Notes: generated by a model from the sequence alone, not told the origin. A DNA stretch of 64,000 nt from Thermithiobacillus plumbiphilus (GCF_038070005.1 NZ_JBBPCO010000013.1:24952-88951), one strand, 5' to 3'. Positions 38,119-51,012 are shown, counted from the first letter of the stretch. A program made the numbers and translations.

Positions 38119-39492
38119 CTACGAGGTAACGTGGTCGATCGCCCGCAGGATGACTTCCATCATCCGCTCGATCTCGGCCAGGCTGATGCTCAGAGGCGGC
38201 ATCAAGACCAGGGTGTCTCCCAGGGGGCGCGTATAGACACCTGCCTCGACTGCCGCGCGCGAAATGGCGTATTCGACCCGGTCACCATAAGGATAGGCCG
38301 CTCCGGCGGTTTTGTCCGCGACGATCTCGATACCAATCATCAGACCCTTTTGACGCAGCGCGCCGACATGCGGGTGATCCCAAAGCGGCATCAGCCTTTC
38401 CTGAAGATACTGGATTTTTTCGGGGAGTCCGGCAAGTACCTGATCATCCTCAAAAATGCCGAGGTTCTCCAGGGCCACCGCGCAGGCCAGCGGATTCCCG
38501 GTAAAGGTGTGCCCGTGATAGAACTGGCGCGTATCGCCGAAGGCGCCGAGGAATGCCTCATAGACCCGGTTGCTGGCGAGGGTGGCCGCCAGCGGCAGAT
38601 AGCCGCCCGACAGCCCCTTGCCCAGACACATCAGATCCGGGGTGACCTGCTCGTGCTCACAGGCGAACATGCGCCCGGTGCGCCCGAAACCGGTGGCGAC
38701 CTCATCGAGAATCAGCAATACATCATATTGGTCGCAGAGCTCGCGCGCGCCGCGCAGGATGCCCGCGGGAAAAGGCAGCAGCCCCGCCGCGCCCTGGATG
38801 CCGCTTTCCAGCACCAGCGCCGCGATTTCATGGCCGCGCGCCATCAGCGCCTCTTCCAGTTGCGTGAGCCAGGCCGTGGCCGCCGCAGGCTGATCCCAGT
38901 CAAGGGGACCGAACATCTCGCGCGCCAGCCCATAGGGACTGGGCAGGCGCGCGGCATGGAACAGCAGCCCCTGATAAACTCCATGGAAAAGGTCCATGCC
39001 ACCCACGGACACCGCCCCCACCGTGTCGCCGTGATAGGCGTTGTCGAGAGTCAGAAAGTGCTGCTTTTCCGGCCGCCCGACATTGCGCCAGTAGTGAAAG
39101 GCCATTTTCACGGCGATTTCCACCGCCTCGGCGCCATCTTCCGAATAGAACACCTTTTCGAGCCCCTTGGGCGCGATCTCGACCAGGCGCTTTGCCAGCA
39201 GAATGGCTGGCGGATTACTGGCGCCAAGCGTGGTGCTGTGCGCCACCTTGGCAAGCTGATCAGTGAGCGCGGCATTCAGGCGGGGATGATTGTGCCCATG
39301 CACATTGCACCAAAGACTGGAAATGGCATCCAGATAGGCCTTGCCATGCACGTCAAAAAGATAATTGCCCTCGCCGCGCGCGAAGATCAGATTGTCTTCC
39401 TGACAATAAACCTGCATCTGGGTGAAGGGATGCCAGAAACAGGATTTGTCCCAGGCGGCAAGCTGGGCGGGATCGATGGCAGGTTCAGTCAT
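38119..39492 (-). CDS. bioA: Adenosylmethionine-8-amino-7-oxononanoate aminotransferase BioA
   Basis: A 457-residue class III PLP aminotransferase in biotin synthesis (KAPA to DAPA). Evidence: DKSCFWHPFTQMQVY at about 15-29, LDAISSLWCNVHGHNHPRLN, and the PLP-Lys motif CLGKGLSGGYLPLAAT near 270. FYSEDGAEAVEIA is the cofactor phosphate loop. It overlaps nnrD by 8 bases. No other bio genes are present, so it is a separated bioA. Confidence 0.94.
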   Translation of the reverse strand: MTEPAIDPAQLAAWDKSCFWHPFTQMQVYCQEDNLIFARGEGNYLFDVHGKAYLDAISSLWCNVHGHNHPRLNAALTDQLAKVAHSTTLGASNPPAILLAKRLVEIAPKGLEKVFYSEDGAEAVEIAVKMAFHYWRNVGRPEKQHFLTLDNAYHGDTVGAVSVGGMDLFHGVYQGLLFHAARLPSPYGLAREMFGPLDWDQPAAATAWLTQLEEALMARGHEIAALVLESGIQGAAGLLPFPAGILRGARELCDQYDVLLILDEVATGFGRTGRMFACEHEQVTPDLMCLGKGLSGGYLPLAATLASNRVYEAFLGAFGDTRQFYHGHTFTGNPLACAVALENLGIFEDDQVLAGLPEKIQYLQERLMPLWDHPHVGALRQKGLMIGIEIVADKTAGAAYPYGDRVEYAISRAAVEAGVYTRPLGDTLVLMPPLSISLAEIERMMEVILRAIDHVTS

Positions 39493-40351
39493 GTGGCGCG
39501 TAATCCTTGAAAGCAGTGGGCAGAAATTCTATCAGATCGCGTGCCATCAGGCTGGTCTGTCCCAGCCGCTCGGCTGCCAGATCCCCTGCCCGAGCGTGCA
39601 AACAAACACCCAGGCAGGCCGCGTCCCAGGGCGCGAGCTGCTGGGCCAGCAGGGCAGCCAGGATGCCGGTGAGCACGTCGCCCGTGCCCCCGCTTGCCAT
39701 GCCGGGATTGCCGAGCTCGCACTGTCTGACGCGTTCGCCATCACTGATCAGGGTCTGATGGCCCTTGAGAATGCAGATGGCGCGGTAGCGGCGGGCGAGA
39801 TTCAGCACGGCTGCGGGGCGGTCGGCCTGCACGGATCGGGTGTCAAGGCCCAGCAGACGGGCGGCTTCGCCGGGATGGGGAGTCAGCAGGCGCACCGGGC
39901 CGGCGGCAAGCAGCCCGGGCCCCCGGATCGCCAGCAGATTGAGGGCATCGGCATCCAGGACCTGGGGCACTGACAGGGCGACGGCCTCTTCCAGCAGGGT
40001 CTGGGCACCCAGACCCTGCCCCATGCCCGGCCCGATGGCGATCACCACGCCCGGACGCGACCAGGAAGAGAGCGTGCCAGGCCAGTCCAGGCTCAGGGCC
40101 TCTGGCACCCAGGCGGCGAGATGCATGCGGCTGTCCGGGTGGCAGCCCACGGAGACCAGGCCCGCCCCGGCGCGGTAGGCGGCCCAGGCGCACAGGGCGC
40201 TTGCCCCGCCCATGCCACTGGCGCCGCCCAGCACCAGCACGTGACCATGGCTGCCCTTGTGGCTGTCCGGCGCGCGCGCAGGCAGGCCGGGCAAGGACTG
40301 CCAGTCCAGCTTTATCGGGGACAGGGATTTATGAGTGTTCGTTTCAGCCAT
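39485..40351 (-). CDS. nnrD: ADP-dependent NAD(P)H-hydrate dehydratase
   Basis: A 288-residue ribokinase-like repair enzyme that dehydrates damaged NAD(P)HX. Evidence: GSHGHVLVLGGASGMGGASA, LVSVGCHPDS, and the closing nucleotide motif GNPGMASGGTGDVLTGILAA. The usual N-terminal epimerase domain (NnrE) is missing, so either the epimerase is encoded elsewhere or this is the stand-alone form. It lies between the ammonium transporter and bioA. Confidence 0.9.
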   Translation of the reverse strand: MAETNTHKSLSPIKLDWQSLPGLPARAPDSHKGSHGHVLVLGGASGMGGASALCAWAAYRAGAGLVSVGCHPDSRMHLAAWVPEALSLDWPGTLSSWSRPGVVIAIGPGMGQGLGAQTLLEEAVALSVPQVLDADALNLLAIRGPGLLAAGPVRLLTPHPGEAARLLGLDTRSVQADRPAAVLNLARRYRAICILKGHQTLISDGERVRQCELGNPGMASGGTGDVLTGILAALLAQQLAPWDAACLGVCLHARAGDLAAERLGQTSLMARDLIEFLPTAFKDYAPHD

Positions 40352-40374
40352 GTGCTTCAGTCACAAATACCCGC

Positions 40375-41595
40375 CTAGCGGCTACGCGAGGTGTCTTCCT
40401 CTGGATAGGCGCTGATCTTGTGCATGCTCAGGTCCGCGCCATCGTACTCCTGTTCCTGGCTGAGCCGCAGCCCGATCAGGCGCTGGATCAAACCGTACAC
40501 GATATAGCCCGCCAGGGCCGCAATCAACACGCCAAGCAGGGTGCCCAGGAGTTGGGACATGATGCTCACGCCACCGCGTCCGCCCAGCACTTGCTGGCCG
40601 AAGATGCCCGCCGCGAGACCACCCCAGACGCCGGCCACGCCATGCAGGGGCCAGACCCCGAGCACGTCATCGATGCGCCAGCGATATTGCTGCAGCTCGA
40701 AAACATAGACAAAGAGCGTACCGGCAACAGCGCCAATCGCCAGCGCGCCCAGGGGATGCACCAGATCCGAGCCCGCGCAGATGGCCACCAGGCCCGCCAG
40801 GGCGCCGTTATGCACGAAGCCCGGATCATTGCGGCCCATGACGAGCGCTGCTAGCAAGCCACCGACCATGGCCATCAGGGAATTGAGCGCCACCAGACCC
40901 AATGCCGCCTCCAGCCGCTGCGCGCTCATCACGTTGAAGCCGAACCAGCCAACGACAAGGATCCAGGAACCCAGTGCCAGAAAGGGAATGTTGGAGGGTG
41001 GGATGGCGTGCACCGCGCCATCCTTGCCAAAACGGCCCCGGCGCGGGCCAAGATGGCGAACCGCCATCAGGGCAATCCAGCCGCCCATGGCGTGGACCAC
41101 CACCGAACCCGCGAAATCATGGAATTGTGCACCAAACAGGCCCTTCAACCAGGCCTGGATGCCAAAATGGGCATTCCAGACGATGCCCTCATAAAAGGGA
41201 TACACGAGGCCGACGAGCAGGGCGGTTGCAAGCATCTGCGGATAGAACCGGGCACGCTCGGCAATACCGCCGGAAATGATGGCCGGAATGGCCGCCGCGA
41301 AGGTCAGGAGAAAGAAAAACTTCACCAGACCATAGCCATTGTCCCCGCGGATCAGGGTGTCGGCGCCATGGAGAAAACTTACCCCATAGGCAATCCAGTA
41401 ACCGACAAAGAAGTAGGCCAACGTGGACACCCCGAAGTCGGCAATGATCTTCACCAGCGCATTGACCTGATTCTTGCGCCGGACCGTGCCCACCTCCAGG
41501 AAAGCGAAGCCGGCGTGCATGGCGAGCACCATGACGGCACCCATGAGCACAAAGAAGACATCCCCGCCGCTGAGGGCAGCCTGCATGTTTGCCAT
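40375..41595 (-). CDS. amt: Ammonium transporter (Amt/MEP/Rh family)
   Basis: A 406-residue channel-like transporter with about 11 membrane segments (for instance VFFVLMGAVMVLAMHAGFAF, FFFLLTFAAAIPAIISGGIA). The conserved twin histidines lie in GSVVVHAMGGWIAL and PLHGVAGVWGGL. It carries ammonium across the inner membrane. The family usually pairs with a GlnK-type PII gene, but none lies next to it here. There is no signal peptide on the assigned start. Confidence 0.9.
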   Translation of the reverse strand: MANMQAALSGGDVFFVLMGAVMVLAMHAGFAFLEVGTVRRKNQVNALVKIIADFGVSTLAYFFVGYWIAYGVSFLHGADTLIRGDNGYGLVKFFFLLTFAAAIPAIISGGIAERARFYPQMLATALLVGLVYPFYEGIVWNAHFGIQAWLKGLFGAQFHDFAGSVVVHAMGGWIALMAVRHLGPRRGRFGKDGAVHAIPPSNIPFLALGSWILVVGWFGFNVMSAQRLEAALGLVALNSLMAMVGGLLAALVMGRNDPGFVHNGALAGLVAICAGSDLVHPLGALAIGAVAGTLFVYVFELQQYRWRIDDVLGVWPLHGVAGVWGGLAAGIFGQQVLGGRGGVSIMSQLLGTLLGVLIAALAGYIVYGLIQRLIGLRLSQEQEYDGADLSMHKISAYPEEDTSRSR

Positions 41596-41653
41596 TTTCC
41601 ACCCAATCCGCCTGCCCGCTCATGGTCGGGCAGCTTACTTATCATTTTCCTGG

Positions 41654-42256
41654 CTAATCCTCGATGGCACGCCGGCCACTCAGGGCACTGCTGAGTGTGC
41701 CGCGATCCACGTACTCCAGTTCCCCGCCGACCGGCACGCCATGGGCGATACGGCTGGCCCGCAGGCCGTGCATGCGCACCAGATCGGCCAGGAAGTGAGC
41801 CGTGGCCTCGCCTTCCACGGTCGGATTGGTGGCCAGGATCACTTCCTCGAAACCCTGATCCAGCAGGGCTTCGAAGCGATCGATGCCGAGCGCTTCGGGG
41901 CCGATGCCGTCCAGCGGCGAGAGATGCCCCATGAGCACGAAATAAAAACCGTCATAGGTTCCGGTCGCTTCGATGGCTGCGACATCCGCAGGGGTCTCGA
42001 CCACGCAGAGCAGACGTGGATCGCGCCGGGATGACTGACACAGACCACAAATCGGCGCATCGCTGAGGTTGTTGCAGCGCTGGCAGTGACTGACCGTTTC
42101 ATCAGCCCGACGCAGGGCCGCGGCCAGTTCCCCCATGGCCGGGCGCTTGCGCTCCAGCAGTGCATAGGCCATGCGCCGGGCGGAGCGTGGCCCGACCCCG
42201 GGCAACTGCCGCAGGGCCTGCACCAGTTCCTCGATGGCGGGGACGGTGTAAGCCAA
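41654..42256 (-). CDS. recR: Recombination mediator protein RecR
   Basis: 200 residues. It has an N-terminal helix-hairpin-helix ([20 protein letters not shown]), a zinc finger ([16 protein letters not shown]), and a Toprim domain ([18 protein letters not shown]; Asp-rich segment [12 protein letters not shown]). RecFOR loads RecA at gaps. It is 9 bases after the ybaB gene. Confidence 0.96.
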   Translation of the reverse strand: MAYTVPAIEELVQALRQLPGVGPRSARRMAYALLERKRPAMGELAAALRRADETVSHCQRCNNLSDAPICGLCQSSRRDPRLLCVVETPADVAAIEATGTYDGFYFVLMGHLSPLDGIGPEALGIDRFEALLDQGFEEVILATNPTVEGEATAHFLADLVRMHGLRASRIAHGVPVGGELEYVDRGTLSSALSGRRAIED

Positions 42257-42265
42257 GGTCGCTCC

Positions 42266-42592
42266 TTAGAAGGGCATGTTCATGCCGGGGATGTTCAGCC
42301 CACCGGTCAGACTGGCCATTTTGTCCGCCGCGGTCTTTTCCGCCTGACGCACGGCGTCGTTGAACGCAGCGGCGACGAGATCCTCCAGCATTTCCTGATC
42401 ACCCTCCTGCAGGAGATTGGGGTCGATGCTGACACGCCGGACATCGTTGCGGCAGGTCATCACCACCTTGACCATGCCGCCACCGGACTGGCCAGTGACT
42501 TCCATCTGCGCCAGTTCCTCCTGCGCCTTCTTCATGTCTTCCTGGATCTTCTGGGCCTGCTTCATGATATTGCCCAAGCCGCCTTTCATCAT
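42266..42592 (-). CDS. ybaB: YbaB/EbfC nucleoid-associated protein
   Basis: 108 residues. N-terminus [20 protein letters not shown], then GSMV-like strand [20 protein letters not shown] and [19 protein letters not shown]. It binds DNA as a dimer. It is located between dnaX and recR, its conserved setting, and co-transcribed. A second ATG one codon in is equally likely as the start. Confidence 0.93.
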   Translation of the reverse strand: MMKGGLGNIMKQAQKIQEDMKKAQEELAQMEVTGQSGGGMVKVVMTCRNDVRRVSIDPNLLQEGDQEMLEDLVAAAFNDAVRQAEKTAADKMASLTGGLNIPGMNMPF

Positions 42593-42633
42593 GGTCGCGC
42601 TCCATTCATTGGGTGTAGGTTTCTACCGGAGGG

Positions 42634-44307
42634 TTAGTCCTTCGGTTCCACTTTAACAATGCTGGCCTCGAATGTCTGCAGCATTTCACGTACCAGGGGA
42701 TCTTCCTGCATGGCCTGCTCCGCCGCAGCCTGCCGCGCCTGGCGGGCCTGTGCCTGACGCCTGGCGGGGGTGTCGCCCTGAGCGCTTTCCATGCGGATCA
42801 GCTTCAGTTTTGGCTGCTGTCCCAGATGGCTTTTGAGGGCCTGCTCCAGGGCAGCGCGGAATTTCGGGTTGTCGGCCATGTTCGCGTGCCCCGGCGACAG
42901 TGCAATCGTCACCGCCTCGGCCGAGAACTCACGCGCCTCGGCATGTTCCAGCACCGCCTTCCACAAACCCAGGATATCGAGCTGCTGCAGCACCTGTCCC
43001 CAGTCCGCCGGACCTGGAGCGGCTGCCGTGGTTGCCGGTGCTGGCGAGGCAGCCACGCGCGGATCCGGAAAGGGGGCCGGGTTTTCGCGCACTGCGGGTA
43101 CCGCTGCGGACACCGGTGTTACAGCTTCGAAGGGCTTGCCGGAGGGGCTGGGCGAGGCCGTCCTGGCTGGCACATCCTGCCTGGGCCGGGGTGCCGGGGC
43201 AGCTATCTCATCCCGACTGACCTGCGGCTGAAAGGCCAGCATGCGCAGCAAAGCCATTTCCAGGCCTACTCGGCCGTCCGGCGCGAGGTGCAGATCCCGC
43301 CGGGCCAGCAGGGCAATTTGATAATAGAGTTGCAGATCGGCCGGATTCAGACGCCTAGCCAGATCGGTCAGCCGCTGCGCCTCAGCCAGGTCATCCGCCG
43401 GCGCATCGGCAAGGACCTGACGCAAAGCCAGGGCGTGGAGGATGCGTGCGAGGTCTTCCAGGAACAGGGCCGCGTCATAACCGGACTGCAGGATGCCCTC
43501 GAGCTGTTCGAACAGGGCACCAGTTTGCCCAGCAGCGAGGGCCTCGACAATGTCAAAGAGTGCTGCGCGCTGGGTCTGGCCCAGCATGGCACCGACCGCA
43601 TCGCCCTGCACCGCGCCGCCGCCATGGACGATGGCCTGATCCAGCAGGCTCAAGGCATCACGCAGACTGCCGTCGGCTGCCCGCGCAAGCTGGCGCAGGC
43701 CCGCGTCATCGAAGGCAAGCGCCTCCGCCTCCAGGATCTGCGCCATGCGCGTGCGGATGAGTTCCGGATCGAGCCGACGCAGATTGAACTGCAGACAGCG
43801 CGACAGCACGGTGACCGGCAGCTTTTGCGGGTCGGTGGTCGCCAGCAGGAACTTCACATGCGGGGGTGGTTCTTCGAGGGTCTTCAGGAGGGCATTGAAG
43901 CTATGCCCGGAAAGCATGTGCACTTCGTCGATGAGGTAGACCTTGAAGCGCCCGGCCGTTGGGGCATATTGCACGTTGTCGAGCAGTTCCCGGGTATCAT
44001 CCACCTTGGTGCGGCTGGCGGCATCGACCTCGATGAGATCGACGAAGCGCCCCTCCTCGATCTCACGGCAGGCGGCGCATTCGCCACAGGGCTGGCTGCT
44101 GACGCCCCGCTCACAGTTCAGGCATTTGGCAAACAGGCGGGCTATGGTGGTCTTGCCCACCCCGCGGGTGCCGGAAAACAGGAAGGCATGATGCAGGCGC
44201 CCGGAGTCCAGGGCATGCGCCAGAGCGCGCACGACATGCTCCTGCCCGACATAGTCCGCGAACCGCTGCGGACGCCATTTGCGCGCTAGGGCCAGATAAG
44301 CCGGCAT
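42634..44307 (-). CDS. dnaX: DNA polymerase III subunits tau/gamma
   Basis: 557 residues from the ATG at 44307. It is the AAA+ clamp-loader ATPase. Evidence: RKWRPQRFADYVGQEHVVRA, P-loop SGTRGVGKTTIARLF, zinc ligands in CLNCERG and CGECAACREIEEG, Walker B YLIDEVHMLSGHSF, SRC motif SRCLQFNL. The C-terminus is the tau-specific part after a Pro/Ala-rich linker. I saw no convincing A-rich frameshift site for the gamma form. An upstream frame overlaps ffs and is rejected. Confidence 0.95.
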   Translation of the reverse strand: MPAYLALARKWRPQRFADYVGQEHVVRALAHALDSGRLHHAFLFSGTRGVGKTTIARLFAKCLNCERGVSSQPCGECAACREIEEGRFVDLIEVDAASRTKVDDTRELLDNVQYAPTAGRFKVYLIDEVHMLSGHSFNALLKTLEEPPPHVKFLLATTDPQKLPVTVLSRCLQFNLRRLDPELIRTRMAQILEAEALAFDDAGLRQLARAADGSLRDALSLLDQAIVHGGGAVQGDAVGAMLGQTQRAALFDIVEALAAGQTGALFEQLEGILQSGYDAALFLEDLARILHALALRQVLADAPADDLAEAQRLTDLARRLNPADLQLYYQIALLARRDLHLAPDGRVGLEMALLRMLAFQPQVSRDEIAAPAPRPRQDVPARTASPSPSGKPFEAVTPVSAAVPAVRENPAPFPDPRVAASPAPATTAAAPGPADWGQVLQQLDILGLWKAVLEHAEAREFSAEAVTIALSPGHANMADNPKFRAALEQALKSHLGQQPKLKLIRMESAQGDTPARRQAQARQARQAAAEQAMQEDPLVREMLQTFEASIVKVEPKD

Positions 44308-44329
44308 GAGGGGGTACCCGCAAGAAAGG

Positions 44330-44442
44330 TGGCGGCTCGGACCAGCCACACCCCGGCACATGGATCGGCTGCTGCCGCTGCTCCCTTCCGGGCCTGACGG
44401 GGTTCACAACCTACCATTGCGAGGGGACCGGTCTTCGCCGCC
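44330..44442 (-). ncRNA. ffs: 4.5S signal recognition particle RNA
   Basis: About 112 bases on the minus strand. The core GUCAGGCCCGGAAGGGAGCA (the conserved SRP domain IV loop) is clearly present, and the outer ends GGCGGC and GCCGCC pair to close the long hairpin. It lies between tRNA-Ser and dnaX. It directs signal-peptide ribosomes to the membrane with Ffh. Ends are approximate. Confidence 0.93.
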
Positions 44443-44478
44443 ATTGATCGCTTAGACCTTAGTAGTTATGCATGGAAT

Positions 44479-44571
<93 letters not shown>

Positions 44572-44586
44572 AGAACGGAATGGGCG

Positions 44587-44615
44587 ATTATAGGCTGCTT
44601 TGGGGGCCGGAGCAA
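44587..44615 (-). promoter_or_regulatory. Sigma-70 promoter of tRNA-Ser
   Basis: On the minus strand TTGCTC (44610-44615) and a perfect TATAAT (44587-44592) are separated by 17 bases. The -10 ends 15 bases before the mature tRNA. It may also transcribe ffs downstream. Confidence 0.7.
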
Positions 44616-44627
44616 GCCAGATTGGCT

Positions 44628-44897
44628 TCACTTGACGTACTGCACGAAGACCTCGCCTTCGCGCACCATGCCAAGCTCCATCCTCGCCCGCTCCTCCACG
44701 GCGGCAGTCCCGGCGCGCAGGTCCTGCACCTCGGCCAGCAGCCGCTTGTTGCGATCTTCCAGCCGATGATTTTCCGCCTGCTGCAGGGTCAGTTCCTTGC
44801 GCAGCGTAAGCACCGTGCGCCAGCTGCCTTCCGCGAACCAGAGCGGATATTGCAGGATCAGCAGTATGGCAAGCAGTGAGGCATTGAGCAGGCGCAT
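44628..44897 (-). CDS. ftsB: Cell division protein FtsB
   Basis: An 89-residue bitopic protein. One N-terminal membrane segment (ASLLAILLILQYPLWF, about 6-21) is followed by a coiled coil (TLRKELTLQQAENHRLEDRN) and a C-terminal ARMELGMVREGEVF. It bridges FtsL and FtsQ in the divisome. It follows eno, the normal setting, with a 49-base gap. Sequence is short but typical. Confidence 0.92.
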   Translation of the reverse strand: MRLLNASLLAILLILQYPLWFAEGSWRTVLTLRKELTLQQAENHRLEDRNKRLLAEVQDLRAGTAAVEERARMELGMVREGEVFVQYVK

Positions 44898-44946
44898 GGA
44901 ACCCGACCGTGATTACAGGGTGGATCGAGGACTGGATTCCCTCAAT

Positions 44947-46248
<1,302 letters not shown>

Positions 46249-46275
46249 TCAGGTGAATCGTCTTGGCATCTCGCA

Positions 46276-47126
46276 TCAGGACTGCGGGCCGCCAAGGAGG
46301 GAATTTTCCGCAAGTGGCCGGCCCTTGACCGCCTGGTCGATGAGCTGCAGGCTTTCCAGCAACTCGGCCATGCGCCCCAGCGGCCAGGCATTGGGCCCGT
46401 CGGACAGGGCGCACTCGGGATTCGGATGGGTTTCCATGAAGATGCCGGAGATGCCGGCGGCCATGGCGGCGCGGGCCAGCACCGGCACGAACTCGCGCTG
46501 GCCACCGGACTTCTCGCCCTGGCCACCCGGCAACTGCACGGAATGGGTGGCATCGAAGACCACCGGGCAGCCGGTATCGCGCATCACGGCCAGGGCGCGC
46601 ATGTCGGAGACAAGATTGTTGTAGCCGAAGGAGACGCCGCGTTCGCAGACCATGATCCGCTCATTGCCGGTGGCGCGCGCCTTGTCCACGACATTCTTCA
46701 TGTCCCAGGGCGCCAGGAACTGGCCCTTCTTGATGTTCACCGGCTTGCCCGCGGCCGCCACGGCCTGGATGAAATCCGTCTGGCGGCAGAGAAAAGCGGG
46801 TGTCTGCAGCACGTCCACCACGGCGGCCACTGGCTCGACCTCATCCTTTTCATGGATATCGGTGAGTACCGGCACGCCGATTTCACGGCGGACCTTGTCG
46901 AGGATACGCAATCCCTCATCCATGCCCAGCCCGCGGAAGGACTTCACCGAGGAACGGTTGGCCTTGTCAAAGGAGCTTTTGTAGATGAAGGGAATGCCCA
47001 GACGATCGGCAATCTCCTTGAGTTGGCCGGCGGTTTCCAGGGCCAGGCCCTCGGACTCGATGACGCAGGGTCCGGCGATGAGAAAGAAGGGATGCTCGAT
47101 GCCAACGGGAAAACCACAGAGATGCA

Positions 47127-47127
<1 letters not shown>
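46276..47127 (-). CDS. kdsA: 3-deoxy-8-phosphooctulonate (KDO-8-P) synthase
   Basis: 283 residues. Evidence: [75 protein letters not shown] and [20 protein letters not shown]. It condenses arabinose-5-phosphate with PEP for the LPS inner core. It overlaps pyrG by one base. Confidence 0.97.
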
Positions 47128-48833
<1,706 letters not shown>

Positions 48834-48859
48834 TCAACGCCAGTGGATGATCGCCGACG

Positions 48860-48889
48860 AGTATACAGCCCGCTGATCTTTTCCTACAA
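48860..48889 (-). promoter_or_regulatory. Candidate promoter of pyrG
   Basis: On the minus strand TTGTAG (48884-48889), 18 bases, then TATACT (48860-48865), about 95 bases before the pyrG ATG. It matches sigma-70 moderately, by eye only. Confidence 0.4.
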
Positions 48890-48913
48890 TGCCAGCCACT
48901 ATCTCCAGACAGG

Positions 48914-50446
48914 ATGATGCAATTGTCCAGCGCCGTATCCGCCCTAGCCGGCAGGATGAACCGGAAGTCTCTCGCCCTGCCACGCAGCCTGTTCCTGATC
49001 CTCATTGCCATCACGCTGTTCCGCTACGCCTACATCGTCTGGGGGCCGCTGGACCTGGCCCCGGACGAGGCGCATTACTGGGAATGGTCACGACATCTGG
49101 ATCTCGGCTACTACAGCAAGGGGCCGGTGATTGCCTGGCTGATTGCGCTCGGCACGCAGATCGCCGGCAATACCGAGCTTGGCGTACGGCTGTTCGCACC
49201 TCTGATCTCACTCGGGGCATCCCTGCTGGCCTGGCGCTTTGCCAGTCGGCTCTGGGATTCGGTGCAAGCCGGTCTCATCGCCGCCCTGCTGATCACGCTC
49301 AGTCCGCTGTTTTTCATTGGTGGCCTGGTGATGACCACCGACGTGCCGATGGTGCTTTGCTGGCTGGCAGCACTCTACGCGACCTGGCATGCCGTAGCGC
49401 TGGACAGCCCCCGCGCCTGGTATGCGGCGGGCCTGTTCACCGGCCTGGGCTTGCTGACCAAGCTCAGCATGGGCCTCCTGCCGGCCGCCGTACTGCTTTA
49501 TTTGATCTGGCAGCCCGCGTTGCGCCACTGGCTGCGCCGCAGGGAGCCCTATCTGGCGGCGCTCATCGCCCTGCTCTGCACCCTGCCCATGCTCTGGTGG
49601 AACGCGCAGAACGATTGGGGCACCTTTCTGCATGCCGGCGCGCATGTCGAGGAAGGTCAGGCCAGCATTGGCGACTGGTTCGAGTTCCTGGGTGGCCAGA
49701 TCGGTATCATCTCACCAGTCCTCTTCTTCCTGGTGGCCATGGGCATCTGGCGGCTCATGCGCCGGCCCGAGCCACGCCCGGGCTTTTACGGCATCATTCT
49801 GTGGCCCAGCCTTTTGAGCCTGCTGTTTTTCTTTAGCAAGGCCATGGTCGGCAGCGTCAACGCCAACTGGCCGGTGGCCACCTACACGGGGCTGTTCATC
49901 CTGGCGGCGGGACCGCTGAGCGAGCCACGGTTCCGGCGCTGGCTGATGGCGGGCTTTGGGTTGGCCATCCTGAGCCTGGCGATCGTACTCAGCACCGATC
50001 TGTTGCGTGATGCGGGCTTGCCTGTCAAACGCAAGCAGGACGCCTCGCACCAGATGCGCGGCTGGGCGCAGATGGCGGACCAGGTGGAGCGCATTCGCCG
50101 CAGCACGGGCCCGGCCTTTCTGGTCAGCGGCAGCTATCAGACCGCCTCCAGCCTGGCTTTCTATCTGCCGGATCAAGCACAGGTCTATAACGCCAACTTC
50201 GGCGGACGGCGCTTCAATCAGTATGACTTCTGGCCGGACTTTGAAAAGCATCGGGGCGAAAATGCCCTGCTGGTGATGGATGGAGTAAGCAGTGAGCCAC
50301 CGCCGATCTGGTCATCGCGCTTTGATCGCTGTGAGTCAAAAGGAAGCCATCAATCGATCACCCAGAACGTGAAGTGGCGCGAATTCAGCGTGTTTTTCTG
50401 CGAGAACTACCATGGCGGCGAGTGGCCCCGACCCGGAAAGTTCTAA
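48914..50446 (+). CDS. GT39-family polyprenyl-phosphate sugar transferase (ArnT/PMT-like)
   Basis: 510 residues with many membrane segments in the N-terminal two thirds. The catalytic motif APDEAHYWEWSRHLDLGYYS lies in the first outer loop (Asp-Glu pair), followed by KGPVIAWLIALG. The C-terminal third is hydrophilic (probably periplasmic; contains FLVSGSYQTASSLAFYLPDQ). GT39 enzymes transfer a sugar from undecaprenyl phosphate to lipid A or proteins in the periplasm. The acceptor is not determined. It diverges from pyrG and converges with mug with a 4-base overlap. Start could be 48914 or 48917. Confidence 0.8.
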   Translation: MMQLSSAVSALAGRMNRKSLALPRSLFLILIAITLFRYAYIVWGPLDLAPDEAHYWEWSRHLDLGYYSKGPVIAWLIALGTQIAGNTELGVRLFAPLISLGASLLAWRFASRLWDSVQAGLIAALLITLSPLFFIGGLVMTTDVPMVLCWLAALYATWHAVALDSPRAWYAAGLFTGLGLLTKLSMGLLPAAVLLYLIWQPALRHWLRRREPYLAALIALLCTLPMLWWNAQNDWGTFLHAGAHVEEGQASIGDWFEFLGGQIGIISPVLFFLVAMGIWRLMRRPEPRPGFYGIILWPSLLSLLFFFSKAMVGSVNANWPVATYTGLFILAAGPLSEPRFRRWLMAGFGLAILSLAIVLSTDLLRDAGLPVKRKQDASHQMRGWAQMADQVERIRRSTGPAFLVSGSYQTASSLAFYLPDQAQVYNANFGGRRFNQYDFWPDFEKHRGENALLVMDGVSSEPPPIWSSRFDRCESKGSHQSITQNVKWREFSVFFCENYHGGEWPRPGKF

Positions 50447-51009
50447 CGGGCCCGGGCTGCGTCCCGAAATGCACTGAACAAGGCGGCGAGCTCCGCCAGT
50501 TGGTAGTGGGCATTCAAGCCACTGGGGTTGGGCAGCACCCAGATATTGGCATCACCGATGCGCTCTGCCTGCCTGCCGAGTGTTGCCTTGGGCCGGACGA
50601 AGGCATGCCGGTAGGCGCCAATGCCAAGCACCGCCAGCCAGCGCGGTCGCCAGCGCTCCACCGTGGCGGCCAGCGCAATCTGCCCCTTCCGTAGTTCTTC
50701 CGGGGATAACTCGGCGGCCGTGGCCGTAGCGCGCGCCACGATGTTGGTGATGCCGCAGCCTGCGCGCAGCAGTTCGGATGACTCGGAAGGATGCAACAGC
50801 CGGTCGGTAAAGCCCGCCTGATGCAGGGCCGGCCAGAAGCGATTGCCGGGCCGGGCGAAATGCTGCCCCAGGGCTGCTGAATAGAGGCTGGGGTTAATGC
50901 CACAGAACAGCACATCGAGCCCCGGCGCGATCACATCGGGTACGGTCTTGTCCTTCGCGGCCAGCAATTGCTGGCTGTCGGGCCGAGCGCCGCCAGCCTT
51001 TCTACGCAT
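50443..51009 (-). CDS. mug: G/U mismatch-specific DNA glycosylase
   Basis: 188 residues. Evidence: FCGINPSLYSAALGQHFARP (motif 1, GINPS) with NRFWPALHQAGF, GCGITNIVARATATAAEL, and the closing VLPNPSGLNAHYQLAEL. These are the catalytic and intercalating motifs of Mug/TDG. It removes uracil or 3,N4-ethenocytosine opposite G. The ATG at 51009 is preferred to the GTG one codon upstream. It follows truD. Confidence 0.9.
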   Translation of the reverse strand: MRRKAGGARPDSQQLLAAKDKTVPDVIAPGLDVLFCGINPSLYSAALGQHFARPGNRFWPALHQAGFTDRLLHPSESSELLRAGCGITNIVARATATAAELSPEELRKGQIALAATVERWRPRWLAVLGIGAYRHAFVRPKATLGRQAERIGDANIWVLPNPSGLNAHYQLAELAALFSAFRDAARAR

Positions 51010-51012
51010 CAC

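Noticed and set aside
38020..39510. 496-codon plus-strand open frame
   Set aside because: Opposite bioA; shadow frame.
42634..44307. Programmed frameshift for the gamma form of DnaX
   Set aside because: No convincing A-rich slippery sequence seen by eye.
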